Origin: Flavobacterium sp. UBA6203
Lineage (GTDB): Bacteria > Bacteroidota > Bacteroidia > Flavobacteriales > Flavobacteriaceae
Direction of reading: 5' to 3'
Assembly: GCA_002421645.1 (NCBI GenBank)
Contig: DIST01000009.1
Location: 1-20,379, forward strand
Length of the DNA stretch: 20,379 nucleotides
Below are positions 1 to 6,598 of this stretch, piece by piece (position 1 is the first letter of the stretch; each line of letters opens with the position of its first letter). The translations under genes were made by a program, and so were the position numbers. The notes below the pieces were generated by a model, which worked only from the letters and a program-made list of their open reading frames with translations, was not told where the DNA came from and did not search any database.

Positions 1-847
1 CAGCTAATGGATTATTTGGTATGGCTTGATTACTAAAACCATGAAAACTTGGTCCGTCTTGCAAATAAAATTTGTTTTGTGAAATTGCATTTGAATTGGC
101 ATTCATACCACTTCCTACTTCAATCATACCACTTCCTTTGTAAGTTTTAGAAACGATATCCACATTAGCCCCAGCAAAATCTCCATAGTTTTTATAGTTA
201 AATGTTTTATCAATTCCAATGTATTCTACAATGTCAGTTGAGAAAACATCTAAAGACATGTTTTTAGTAGAAGGATTATTTGATGGTAATGGTAATCCAT
301 TCATTGTAGTAGAATTGTATCGATCACCTAAACCTCTAACAAAAATATCGCTTGAACCTTCTTGTTTAGAAATACCCGATGTTTTTGCAACTGCTGCTGC
401 TACATCTCCAATTCCTTTTTTCGAAATTTCTTCAGCTCCAATACTTTGTTTAATTTCAACAGCTTTTTGTTGTTCTTGCAATAAAGCACTTTCTTTTTCT
501 TTAGAAACCACCTGAATAATTTCAATATCCGCTAATTGAACTCCACTAGCTTCTAAAGTGTAATTAATTACTTTTTTCTCGTTAGCTTTTAAGGTAAATG
601 GAATCTCTTTAGTTTCGTATCCTAAATATCCAATTACTATAGTGTAGTTGCCAGGTTTTAGGGAAATTGAGTATTTTCCGTTCTCATCTGTAGAAGTTCC
701 TTGTTTTGTTCCTTTAATTACTATGTTAGCAAAAGGTAAAGGTTCGTTGTTAAATTCTTTATCTAAAATAGTTCCAGTTACAGTTCCATTTTGAGCAAAC
801 ATTGCTACTGAAAAGAATAATGATAATAATAAATAACGTAGTTTCAT
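1..847 (-). CDS. TonB-dependent receptor, N-terminal part (cut by window edge)
   Basis: Outer-membrane active transporter that would import a ligand using TonB energy; the ligand cannot be told. The first 282 residues are visible, starting at the ATG at 847-845. Residues 1-19 form a signal peptide (FFSVAMFAQ). Residues 20-100 form a carboxypeptidase-regulatory-like beta-sandwich (GTVTGTILDK, PFANIVIKGT, GTSTDENGKYS, GYLGYETKEI). The plug domain begins near 125 and includes the stretch VAAAVAKTSGISKQ and IFVRGLGDRYNSTTMNGLPLP (about 168-188). The beta-barrel lies outside the window. The gene diverges from the response regulator at 1027, and the shared 179-bp gap holds an 11-bp-pitch repeat array placed like an activator site for this gene. 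The family call is secure; control by the neighbouring two-component system is inference. Confidence 0.93.
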   Translation of the reverse strand, partial: MKLRYLLLSLFFSVAMFAQNGTVTGTILDKEFNNEPLPFANIVIKGTKQGTSTDENGKYSISLKPGNYTIVIGYLGYETKEIPFTLKANEKKVINYTLEASGVQLADIEIIQVVSKEKESALLQEQQKAVEIKQSIGAEEISKKGIGDVAAAVAKTSGISKQEGSSDIFVRGLGDRYNSTTMNGLPLPSNNPSTKNMSLDVFSTDIVEYIGIDKTFNYKNYGDFAGANVDIVSKTYKGSGMIEVGSGMNANSNAISQNKFYLQDGPSFHGFSNQAIPNNPLA

Positions 848-869
848 TTTGTGTTGTTAAATTTTGGTG

Positions 870-898
870 CAAAGGAACTGCGAGAGTGTTACAGTAAA
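870..898 (-). promoter_or_regulatory. Possible promoter of the TonB-dependent receptor
   Basis: Read on the minus strand, TTccTTTG at 877-870 matches seven of eight positions of the Bacteroidota -7 element TAnnTTTG. The -33 position (898-895) reads TTTA rather than TTTG, 17 bp upstream. The imperfect -33 lies within the 11-bp repeat array, which would suit an activator-dependent promoter. The expected transcript start is near 864. Confidence 0.35.
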
Positions 899-947
899 GT
901 TACTTGCCTGTTATGAATTAGTTGTGAATGTGTTACCGAATTGTTAA
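887..947. promoter_or_regulatory. Six direct repeats at exact 11-bp pitch (PhoB/PhoP-type operator array)
   Basis: On the plus strand, GTTA-type pentamers begin at 888, 899, 910, 921, 932 and 943: GTTAC, GTTAC, GTTAT, GTTGT, GTTAC, GTTAA, each preceded by T or A. On the minus strand, the receptor's coding strand, the six units read TTAACA, GTAACA, ACAACT, ATAACA, GTAACT and GTAACA. An 11-bp pitch puts every unit on one face of the helix, the known arrangement for OmpR/PhoB-family regulators; Bacillus PhoP boxes are TT(A/T/C)ACA repeats at this pitch. The two units nearest the receptor would lie around -23 and -34 of its predicted start. The response regulator at 1027 is the obvious candidate binder, but that is inference. 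Confidence 0.75.
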
Positions 948-970
948 TAGATTAAATAATTGTAAACTCC

Positions 971-1000
971 TTTGAACATTTTATTTTATCTTTACCTTTA
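971..1000 (+). promoter_or_regulatory. Likely promoter of the two-component operon
   Basis: TTTG at 971-974, 18 bp of spacer, then TAccTTTa at 993-1000, which has one mismatch to TAnnTTTG. The spacing is within the usual range for this phylum. The start codon follows 26 bp later. Confidence 0.45.
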
Positions 1001-1026
1001 CAAACCAAAACATAACAAATTTTGTA

Positions 1027-1716
1027 ATGAAGAAAAAAGACATTAAGATCTTATTGGTTGATGATGAGCAAGATATCTTAGAAATTGTAGGATACAATCT
1101 TTCTCAAGAAGGCTATCAAATCGTTACAGCTTCAAACGGAAAAGAAGCTATCGCAAAAGCAAAAAAAGAACATCCGCAATTAATTATTATGGATGTAATG
1201 ATGCCCGAAATGGACGGAATGGAAGCTTGTGAAAATATTAGAAAAATTCCAGAACTTCAAGATACGATTATTACTTTTTTAACTGCTCGTTCCGAAGATT
1301 ATTCGCAAGTAGCAGGTTTTGATGCAGGAGCTGATGATTACATTGCAAAACCCATCAAGCCAAAAGTTTTGGTAAGTAAAGTACAAGCATTACTAAGAAG
1401 ATTAAAAGGAGTAGAAGGTGTTTCTTCAACGACAACTTTAACGGTAGGAAATATAGAAATCAACAGAGAAGAATACAAAATCATTAAAGATGGCGATGAA
1501 ATCATCTTGCCTCGTAAAGAATTTGAATTGTTCTATTTGTTAGCTACAAAACCAGGAAAAGTTTTTACTCGTGAAGAAATTTTAGACAAAGTTTGGGGTA
1601 ACGAAGTAGTAGTGGGCGGAAGAACCATCGATGTTCACATCAGAAAATTAAGAGAAAAAATTGGAGATAGCTTCTTTAAAACCATTAAAGGAGTTGGTTA
1701 TAAAATCGAATTTTAA
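1027..1716 (+). CDS. OmpR/PhoB-family response regulator
   Basis: DNA-binding transcription regulator switched by phosphorylation. The N-terminal receiver domain (residues 5-120) has the acidic pair D12/D13, the phospho-acceptor D56 in MDVMMPEMDG, the switch T86 and the conserved K108 before P109. The C-terminal winged helix (about 138-229) shows the PhoB-type pattern: LPRKEFELFYLLA, KVFTREEILDKVWG, RTIDVHIRKLREKIG and IKGVGYKIEF. The length of 229 aa is normal. Its stop overlaps the kinase start by one base (TAATG), so the pair is probably translationally coupled. It is the best candidate to bind the repeats at 887-947. Resemblance to PhoB is by architecture only; the stimulus cannot be read from the sequence, so no symbol is given. 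Confidence 0.95.
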   Translation: MKKKDIKILLVDDEQDILEIVGYNLSQEGYQIVTASNGKEAIAKAKKEHPQLIIMDVMMPEMDGMEACENIRKIPELQDTIITFLTARSEDYSQVAGFDAGADDYIAKPIKPKVLVSKVQALLRRLKGVEGVSSTTTLTVGNIEINREEYKIIKDGDEIILPRKEFELFYLLATKPGKVFTREEILDKVWGNEVVVGGRTIDVHIRKLREKIGDSFFKTIKGVGYKIEF

Positions 1717-2759
1717 TGCAATTAAAATTTAAAAAATCTTATAAGTTCGCTTTAAAGTCATCGTTATATGTAACTTTGTTCTTTTTAGCGACTATTTTTT
1801 TATATCATTATTTTGTTCAGTCATTAAATTTACTGGTTGTTTTAGGTTTTTCGTTAATTTTTTATGCGGCGACATTCTTTTTAATTCAATTTAGAGTGGA
1901 GCATTTTATCTATAAAAGAGTAAAGAAAATTTACGACGACGTTTCGCTTTTAGAAACTACTTCTTATGTAAATCAACCGGTAACAACCGATATGGCAACG
2001 TTGACGAAAGAAGTGAAAAAATTCGCCCGAGATAAAAAATTAGAAATCGAAACCTTAAAAATTAGAGAAGAATACCGAAAAGAATTTTTAGGAAACGTTT
2101 CGCACGAATTAAAAACACCACTTTTTACGATTCAAGGTTATTTATTGACGCTTCTTGATGGTGCGATGGAAGACAAAAATATCCGAACAAAATATTTAGA
2201 GCGTGCCGAAAAAGGTGTAGAACGCTTGATTTACATCGTGAAAGATTTGGATATGATTACCAAATTAGAAGTAGGCGAAATCAATTTAGATGTAACTCGT
2301 TTTAATATTGTTGAGGTGATTCAAAACGTGTTTGATTTGTTCGAAATGAAAGCAGCAAACAAAAACATTACCTTGACTTTCGATATGAAATACACCAAAC
2401 CTATTTGGGTAATGGCAGACCAAGAGAAAATCCAACAAGTAGTGACAAATTTGGTCGTAAATTCCATCAAATATGGTAAAAAAGGAGGAACAACTGAAGT
2501 TGGAATCGAAGATTTAACCAAAAATAAAGTCATTGTAAGAATTACCGATAACGGTGAAGGTATCGAAAAACAAAATATTCCACGTTTATTTGAACGTTTT
2601 TACCGAGTAGATAAAAGTGGTGCAAGAAGTGAAGGCGGTTCTGGTTTAGGATTAGCCATTGTGAAGCACATCATTGAAGGACACGATGAAAAAATCTATG
2701 TAGAAAGTCAAATTGGTGTTGGTTCAGAATTTTCATTTACTTTGGAAAAGACGAAATAA
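1716..2759 (+). CDS. Membrane sensor histidine kinase, partner of the upstream regulator
   Basis: Autophosphorylating kinase that would phosphorylate the regulator encoded just before it. Two hydrophobic segments (about residues 15-34 and 37-57) are joined by a very short loop, so there is almost no periplasmic sensor domain, as in PhoR-type kinases that sense through partner proteins. A cytoplasmic linker (58-120) leads to HisKA with H130 in FLGNVSHELKTP. The ATPase domain has the N box around N245/N249 (NLVVNSIKYG), the G1 box DNGEGI from D278, the F box LFERFYRVD and the G2 box GGSGLGLAI from 307. The 3' end overlaps the convergent glycosyltransferase gene by 27 bp. The ligand or signal is unknown. 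Confidence 0.95.
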   Translation: MQLKFKKSYKFALKSSLYVTLFFLATIFLYHYFVQSLNLLVVLGFSLIFYAATFFLIQFRVEHFIYKRVKKIYDDVSLLETTSYVNQPVTTDMATLTKEVKKFARDKKLEIETLKIREEYRKEFLGNVSHELKTPLFTIQGYLLTLLDGAMEDKNIRTKYLERAEKGVERLIYIVKDLDMITKLEVGEINLDVTRFNIVEVIQNVFDLFEMKAANKNITLTFDMKYTKPIWVMADQEKIQQVVTNLVVNSIKYGKKGGTTEVGIEDLTKNKVIVRITDNGEGIEKQNIPRLFERFYRVDKSGARSEGGSGLGLAIVKHIIEGHDEKIYVESQIGVGSEFSFTLEKTK

Positions 2760-3788
2760 TTCGTTCCAATTCGGGTCAACCGAAAAATCTCTAAATCCTT
2801 TATAAAAGTGAATTTTCTCTAACTTTGAAGCTTTGAATTTCTCTTGCTTGCAACTTGGAGCCACAATTTCCGATTTAAACTTTTTAGCCAAATATTCTTG
2901 TTCGTATTGCCCTGGTGTTGGAATGAAAAACGCTTTTTTCTCCAATTTCGCCAAATCCATAACCGTGGTATAACCCGAACGGCAAACCACAAATTCACTT
3001 TCGTTAAAAGCAGTACTTAACTCCTCTGAGTTCATAAAATTGTAATAGGTAATCGAATTTACTTTCTCGATTTGCTGTTGCGATTCCACAATTCCTTTTA
3101 CGAATAGAATTTCCTTCGAACTATTTTCTAATTCTTTGGTAAGTTTCTTTTCTAATAAAGTACGTTGCGGTTCTGGTCCTGATAATAAAACCATAATATC
3201 GTACTTAATGGGAAGTGATTTTTTTTCAATTCGACTTAAAGGTCCAATGTAAGTTATGGTGTTCATCATCTTTTCGGGATGACCTAATTTTCCTGATAAA
3301 TTTTCCGCACCAGCTACATCAGGAACCCAACAAGCATCAAATTTTGAAATGTAACGCGAATGCAATTTGGTAGTCAACCAAGAAGTTTTTCCAGAAAGTA
3401 CATTCAATTGATGAGTAATGAAAACCGAAGGCACTTTTGAAGAATAAACGCCCAATCGATTATCGCTAATAATTCCATCAATTTCATAATTTTCGATAAT
3501 CTTATTGATTTTTGATTTCTCTTTTTTGATGGCCAAGATCATTTTAGGCATTTGAAGTGCTAATTTCCACTTGAAGTTTTTGCCTTTTTCTGCATATTGA
3601 ATGTTGTATGCGGGTAATTCAATACTCAAAAGATTTGGAAATTCTTTTTTTAATAAAGCTAAAGCTACTCCATCGGAAGCAATAATGGGTTCAAAACCAT
3701 TTTCTTCCAATGCTTTTATAATAGGAATACATCTTGTGGCATGTCCTAAACCCCAGTTTAATGGTGCTATGAGTATTTTTTTCTTCAT
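2733..3788 (-). CDS. GT28-like glycosyltransferase
   Basis: Predicted nucleotide-sugar glycosyltransferase of the GT-B fold, 351 aa, with no signal peptide or clear membrane segment. The N-terminal domain opens with ILIAPLNWGLGHATRC, where GHATR (15-19) is the typical glycine-rich acceptor-side loop. The C-terminal domain contains VLLSGPEPQRT (200-210) and the donor-binding stretch SGYTTVMDL (271-279) followed by PTPGQYEQEYLA (290-301), as in MurG-like and MJ1255-like enzymes. Its ATG overlaps the stop of the upstream metallophosphoesterase by one base (TAATG on the minus strand), so the two are co-translated. The last nine codons, including the stop, overlap the 3' end of the kinase gene on the other strand. 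Donor and acceptor are unknown; a glycolipid or envelope role is suggested only by the partner gene. Confidence 0.8.
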   Translation of the reverse strand: MKKKILIAPLNWGLGHATRCIPIIKALEENGFEPIIASDGVALALLKKEFPNLLSIELPAYNIQYAEKGKNFKWKLALQMPKMILAIKKEKSKINKIIENYEIDGIISDNRLGVYSSKVPSVFITHQLNVLSGKTSWLTTKLHSRYISKFDACWVPDVAGAENLSGKLGHPEKMMNTITYIGPLSRIEKKSLPIKYDIMVLLSGPEPQRTLLEKKLTKELENSSKEILFVKGIVESQQQIEKVNSITYYNFMNSEELSTAFNESEFVVCRSGYTTVMDLAKLEKKAFFIPTPGQYEQEYLAKKFKSEIVAPSCKQEKFKASKLEKIHFYKGFRDFSVDPNWNELFRLFQSK

Positions 3789-4627
3789 TACTTTTTCAAA
3801 ACCGCAATAAATTGTTCGGCTAATTTATTTTCATCTTCAAAATTATACTCATTTTCATCCGAACTAAAATTTCTATCGTGTTGGTATAATTTCCACTTTT
3901 TGTTGTTGTATTCTAAAGCGGTTAAATTTTCTACCCAATCGCCCGAATTCAAATAGAAAACTTCTCCTTTTTCATTTTCCATAAACTCAATTTTGGGTTC
4001 GTGGATATGTCCGCAAATTACATAATCGTAGTGGTTTTCTATTGCCAATTCTACACAAACATTTTCAAAGTTAGTGATAAATTTTACAGCAGATTTTACA
4101 TTGTTTTTAATTTTCTTCGAAAGCGAATACGGTTCTTTGTTAAATCGGGCTAAAACCCAATTGATGAATCGGTTAATTAAAATGAGGATATCGTAACCCC
4201 AACCGCCTAATTTAGCCAGCCATTTGGCTTGTGTAATCGAAGCGTCAAAAACGTCTCCATGAAAAATCCAAGCTCTTTTGTGGTCTAATTCTAACACGAG
4301 TTTATCAATTAAACTGATGTTTCCCATGTGTAAATCGGTAAATTTTCTAAGAAATTCATCGTGATTTCCGGTAATGTAGTACACTTTTGTGCCTTTGGTA
4401 CTCATCGAAATAATTTTCTTAATTACCTCTAAGTGTTTCGATGGGAAATAGGATTTTCTAAATTGCCAAATATCGATAATATCGCCATTCAGCACTAAAA
4501 TTTTAGGTTTTATCGAAGATAAATAATCCAATAATTCTTTTGCATGACAACCATATGTTCCAAGATGAACATCGGAAATAACAGCCACTTCAACTTTACG
4601 TTTCTTCAAAATAAAAGTTTTATGCAA
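3788..4627 (-). CDS. LpxH-like metallophosphoesterase
   Basis: Calcineurin-type phosphoesterase related to UDP-2,3-diacylglucosamine diphosphatase (LpxH), which makes lipid X in lipid A synthesis. The metal-binding motifs are complete: D19-x-H21 (VISDVHLG), GD with D49 (LNGDIID), GNHD (88-90), H123-GD (IFHGD) and GHIH with H207/H209. At 279 aa it is somewhat longer than E. coli LpxH, because of a hydrophobic segment around 140-160 (GGWGYDILILINRFINWVL) that may sit on the membrane. The start is TTG at 4627; an in-frame stop lies six codons upstream and no ATG fits. It is coupled to the glycosyltransferase downstream. Whether this is the lipid A enzyme or acts on another nucleotide-linked lipid cannot be decided here. 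Confidence 0.85.
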   Translation of the reverse strand: MHKTFILKKRKVEVAVISDVHLGTYGCHAKELLDYLSSIKPKILVLNGDIIDIWQFRKSYFPSKHLEVIKKIISMSTKGTKVYYITGNHDEFLRKFTDLHMGNISLIDKLVLELDHKRAWIFHGDVFDASITQAKWLAKLGGWGYDILILINRFINWVLARFNKEPYSLSKKIKNNVKSAVKFITNFENVCVELAIENHYDYVICGHIHEPKIEFMENEKGEVFYLNSGDWVENLTALEYNNKKWKLYQHDRNFSSDENEYNFEDENKLAEQFIAVLKK

Positions 4628-4679
4628 AAAACGAAAACGTATCTAATGTTAAGGTTATTGAAACATTATTAAAAGTTTA

Positions 4680-4709
4680 TTTGTGTTGCTAATTATTTGC
4701 TTAATTTTG
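4680..4709 (+). promoter_or_regulatory. Strong consensus promoter of trmB
   Basis: TTTG at 4680-4683, an 18-bp spacer and an exact TAatTTTG at 4702-4709. This is a full match to the Bacteroidota primary-sigma promoter. It covers the TTG at 4697, so translation must start downstream, which supports the GTG at 4727 with a short leader. Confidence 0.75.
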
Positions 4710-4726
4710 CCCAAAATAAATTAGAA

Positions 4727-5401
4727 GTGGGAAGTAAAAATAAATTAAAAAGATTCAGTGAGAACGAAACGTTTACTAATGTTTTTCAACCAACAAGAGA
4801 AGAAGTGGTGGGAGACCAATTTCCGTTAAAAGGAAAATGGAATAGTGAATTTTTTAAAAACGATAATCCAGTTGTTCTAGAATTAGGCTGTGGAAAAGGA
4901 GAATACTCTGTTGGTTTAGCCGAAAGATTTCCTGAAAAAAACTTCATCGGAATTGATATCAAAGGAGCAAGATTTTGGCGTGGTGCTAAAACTGCTGTTG
5001 AAACAGGCATGAATAACGTAGCTTTTGTAAGAACACAAATCGAGTTAATCAATCATATTTTTGCTGAAAACGAAGTGTCTGAAATTTGGATTACTTTCCC
5101 AGATCCACAAATCAAATACAAAAGAACGAAGCACAGAATGACGAACGCTGAGTTTTTAGAACGCTATAAAAAAATCCTAAAACCAAGCGGATTGATGCAT
5201 TTAAAAACCGATTCAGAATTTATGCACGGTTATACATTAGGGTTGTTACATGGTTTAGGTCATGAGGTGATTTATGCGAACCACAATATTTATAAAAACG
5301 AAGGAGCGCCAGCAGAAGTAACTGGAATTCAAACGTTTTACGAAAGTCAATATTTGGAAGTAAACAAACCTATTACCTATATTAAGTTCCGAATTAAGTA
5401 A
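4727..5401 (+). CDS. trmB: tRNA (guanine-N7-)-methyltransferase
   Basis: Methylates guanine 46 in the variable loop of many tRNAs, using S-adenosylmethionine. I place the start at GTG 4727, giving 224 aa beginning MGSKNKLKRF, rather than at the in-frame TTG 4697, because a full promoter overlaps the TTG. The SAM-binding loop ELGCGKGEY is at 52-60, the acidic residue of the second strand is in FIGIDIKG (73-80), the catalytic and substrate segment WITFPDPQIKYKRTKHR is at 121-137, and the C-terminal TxYE motif (TFYE) is at 203-206. All hallmark motifs are present and the length is normal. It is followed after 53 bp by the exporter gene, which has its own -7 element. Confidence 0.95.
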   Translation: MGSKNKLKRFSENETFTNVFQPTREEVVGDQFPLKGKWNSEFFKNDNPVVLELGCGKGEYSVGLAERFPEKNFIGIDIKGARFWRGAKTAVETGMNNVAFVRTQIELINHIFAENEVSEIWITFPDPQIKYKRTKHRMTNAEFLERYKKILKPSGLMHLKTDSEFMHGYTLGLLHGLGHEVIYANHNIYKNEGAPAEVTGIQTFYESQYLEVNKPITYIKFRIK

Positions 5402-5432
5402 TCTTTGTTACTTTCATTTCAATATTCTTCCT

Positions 5433-5440
5433 TACTTTTG
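5433..5440 (+). promoter_or_regulatory. -7 element before the LysE-type exporter
   Basis: An exact TActTTTG, 14 bp before the ATG at 5455. The nearest TTTG (5404-5407) is 25 bp upstream, longer than the usual spacing, so only the -7 half is convincing. Confidence 0.45.
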
Positions 5441-5454
5441 ATAAAAATAAAGTT

Positions 5455-6081
5455 ATGATATTTCTTTTAGCTATTTTTTTAGGTTTGATAATTTCCATTG
5501 GTGGTATCATTATTCCGGGTATGTTGAATATGACAATTGCTAAAATCAGTATCAAAGAAAGTCAAAAACAAGCCTTGAATTTTGCTTTCGGGGCTGTAGT
5601 AATAGTTTTTATCCAAAGCTTTTTAGGAACTTATTTTGCTAAATTTTTGGATGCCAATCCTGTTTTCAGCGAAGGATTAAAAAAAATTGGTACTTTTATT
5701 TTTATAGCATTAACCATTGCTTTTACCATAATGGGATTTAATGCAAAAAAGAAAAAAGATATCGAAGTAACTATTGATAAAAAAAGAAATCGTTTTTTTT
5801 ATGGAATGGCAATGTCTGCTTTTAATATGTTTGCCATTCCTTGGTATGCGTTAACTAGTTTAATGATGGCTTCAAAAGAATTGTTTCAATACGATATTAT
5901 TTCTATTCTTTTGTTTTCGCTATCAGCTGCATCAGGTACTTATTTTGTGTTTTATTTGTACGCTCGATTTTTTAAGAAAATTGAACATAAACTTACTTTT
6001 ATAGTTCAGAATATTAATTTTTTAATAGCAATATTAACGGGAATAGTTGCTATTTCTTCGCTTTATAAAATATTTTTTTAA
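5455..6081 (+). CDS. LysE/RhtB-family membrane exporter
   Basis: Predicted inner-membrane exporter of amino acids or similar small metabolites. The protein has 208 aa and about six hydrophobic segments, near residues 1-23, 38-62, 72-94, 117-137, 147-170 and 183-207. The N-terminal segment with GGIIIPGMLNMTIA matches the conserved opening of the family (normally a glycine and proline-rich PGP-like motif in helix 1). A lysine-rich cytoplasmic loop (FNAKKKKDIEVTIDKKRNR, about 94-112) follows the third segment. The family call rests on topology and the helix 1 pattern; the substrate is unknown. The next gene starts three bases after the stop, so they are probably co-transcribed. Confidence 0.75.
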   Translation: MIFLLAIFLGLIISIGGIIIPGMLNMTIAKISIKESQKQALNFAFGAVVIVFIQSFLGTYFAKFLDANPVFSEGLKKIGTFIFIALTIAFTIMGFNAKKKKDIEVTIDKKRNRFFYGMAMSAFNMFAIPWYALTSLMMASKELFQYDIISILLFSLSAASGTYFVFYLYARFFKKIEHKLTFIVQNINFLIAILTGIVAISSLYKIFF

Positions 6082-6084
6082 TAT

Positions 6085-6426
6085 TTGAAAAAGGCAACAT
6101 CCAATAACGACAACTTTTTTGAACGTGTTTACGAAATCGTTCGTCAAATTCCAGAAGGGAAAGTAACTTCTTATGGAGCTATAGCAAAAGCACTCGGAGC
6201 AGCTCGTTCAGCACGAATGGTGGGTTGGGCTATGAATGCTTCTCATAACTTAGAAGATGTTCCGGCACATCGTGTTGTAAATAGAATTGGAATGCTTTCT
6301 GGTAAGCATCATTTTGAAGGAACAAATCTAATGCAACAACTTTTAGAAAACGAAGGAGTGAAAGTTGTAGACAATCAAATTATTGATTTTGACACTCATT
6401 TTTGGAACCCAATCCAAGACAAATAA
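6085..6426 (+). CDS. Alkyltransferase-like (MGMT-family) protein without the acceptor cysteine
   Basis: Small DNA-binding protein of 113 aa resembling the C-terminal domain of O6-methylguanine-DNA methyltransferase. It has the N-terminal helix VYEIVRQIPEGKVTSYGAIA, with the nucleotide-flipping tyrosine Y30, and the helix-turn-helix with an arginine in RSARMVGWAM (41-50). The active-site motif is PAHRV (60-64): alanine replaces the cysteine of PCHRV, so it cannot accept alkyl groups. Known alkyltransferase-like (ATL) proteins flip out alkylated guanine and hand the site to nucleotide excision repair. The start is a TTG three bases after the exporter stop; no in-frame ATG precedes the conserved part. 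Function in this organism is inferred from the family. Confidence 0.88.
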   Translation: MKKATSNNDNFFERVYEIVRQIPEGKVTSYGAIAKALGAARSARMVGWAMNASHNLEDVPAHRVVNRIGMLSGKHHFEGTNLMQQLLENEGVKVVDNQIIDFDTHFWNPIQDK

Positions 6427-6450
6427 ATTAGTGTAATAATTCTTCCTAAA

Positions 6451-6472
6451 TTTAATCGCAATTTGCGTTAAA
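6451..6472. other. Near-perfect 22-bp dyad after the ATL gene
   Basis: The core CGCAAtTTGCG is a perfect inverted repeat about one central base, and it is flanked by TTTAA on the left and TTAAA on the right with a one-base offset. The tiny centre makes it a poor RNA hairpin, and no T-run follows directly, so a protein-binding dyad is as likely as a transcript end. Confidence 0.35.
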
Positions 6473-6507
6473 CCTTTCTTAAAATAATACTAACTTTCTG
6501 TAACAAA

Positions 6508-6523
6508 CGTGACAAATGTCATG
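6508..6523 (+). promoter_or_regulatory. CRP/FNR-like dyad upstream of the YceI gene
   Basis: CGTGA-N6-TCATG, containing a perfect TGACA/TGTCA inverted repeat at 6510-6521. TGA-N6-TCA is the half-site spacing of CRP/FNR-family regulators. Its centre is about 42 bp before the start predicted from the -7-like GAaaTTTG at 6546-6553, which has no TTTG at the -33 position. That is the arrangement of an activator-dependent promoter. The second such site is at 10950. Confidence 0.45.
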
Positions 6524-6545
6524 TAATGCGTTTTTTTTTTAGTTG

Positions 6546-6553
6546 GAAATTTG
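6546..6553 (+). promoter_or_regulatory. -7-like element of the YceI/barrel unit
   Basis: GAaaTTTG has one mismatch to TAnnTTTG. No TTG lies 17-20 bp upstream. The predicted transcript start is near 6558, about 40 bases before the ATG at 6599. Confidence 0.35.
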
Positions 6554-6598
6554 TACTATAAAATTAGAACAAATAGTATTCAATAAAATTTAGGTATT

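Noticed and set aside
219..515. 98-aa plus-strand open frame
   Set aside because: It lies wholly antisense to the TonB-receptor frame, whose translation shows clear domain motifs; no promoter or recognisable protein.
4647..4667. GTTA words upstream of the LpxH-like gene, checked for the 11-bp array seen at 887
   Set aside because: Only two words, six bases apart, and nothing at 11-bp steps.
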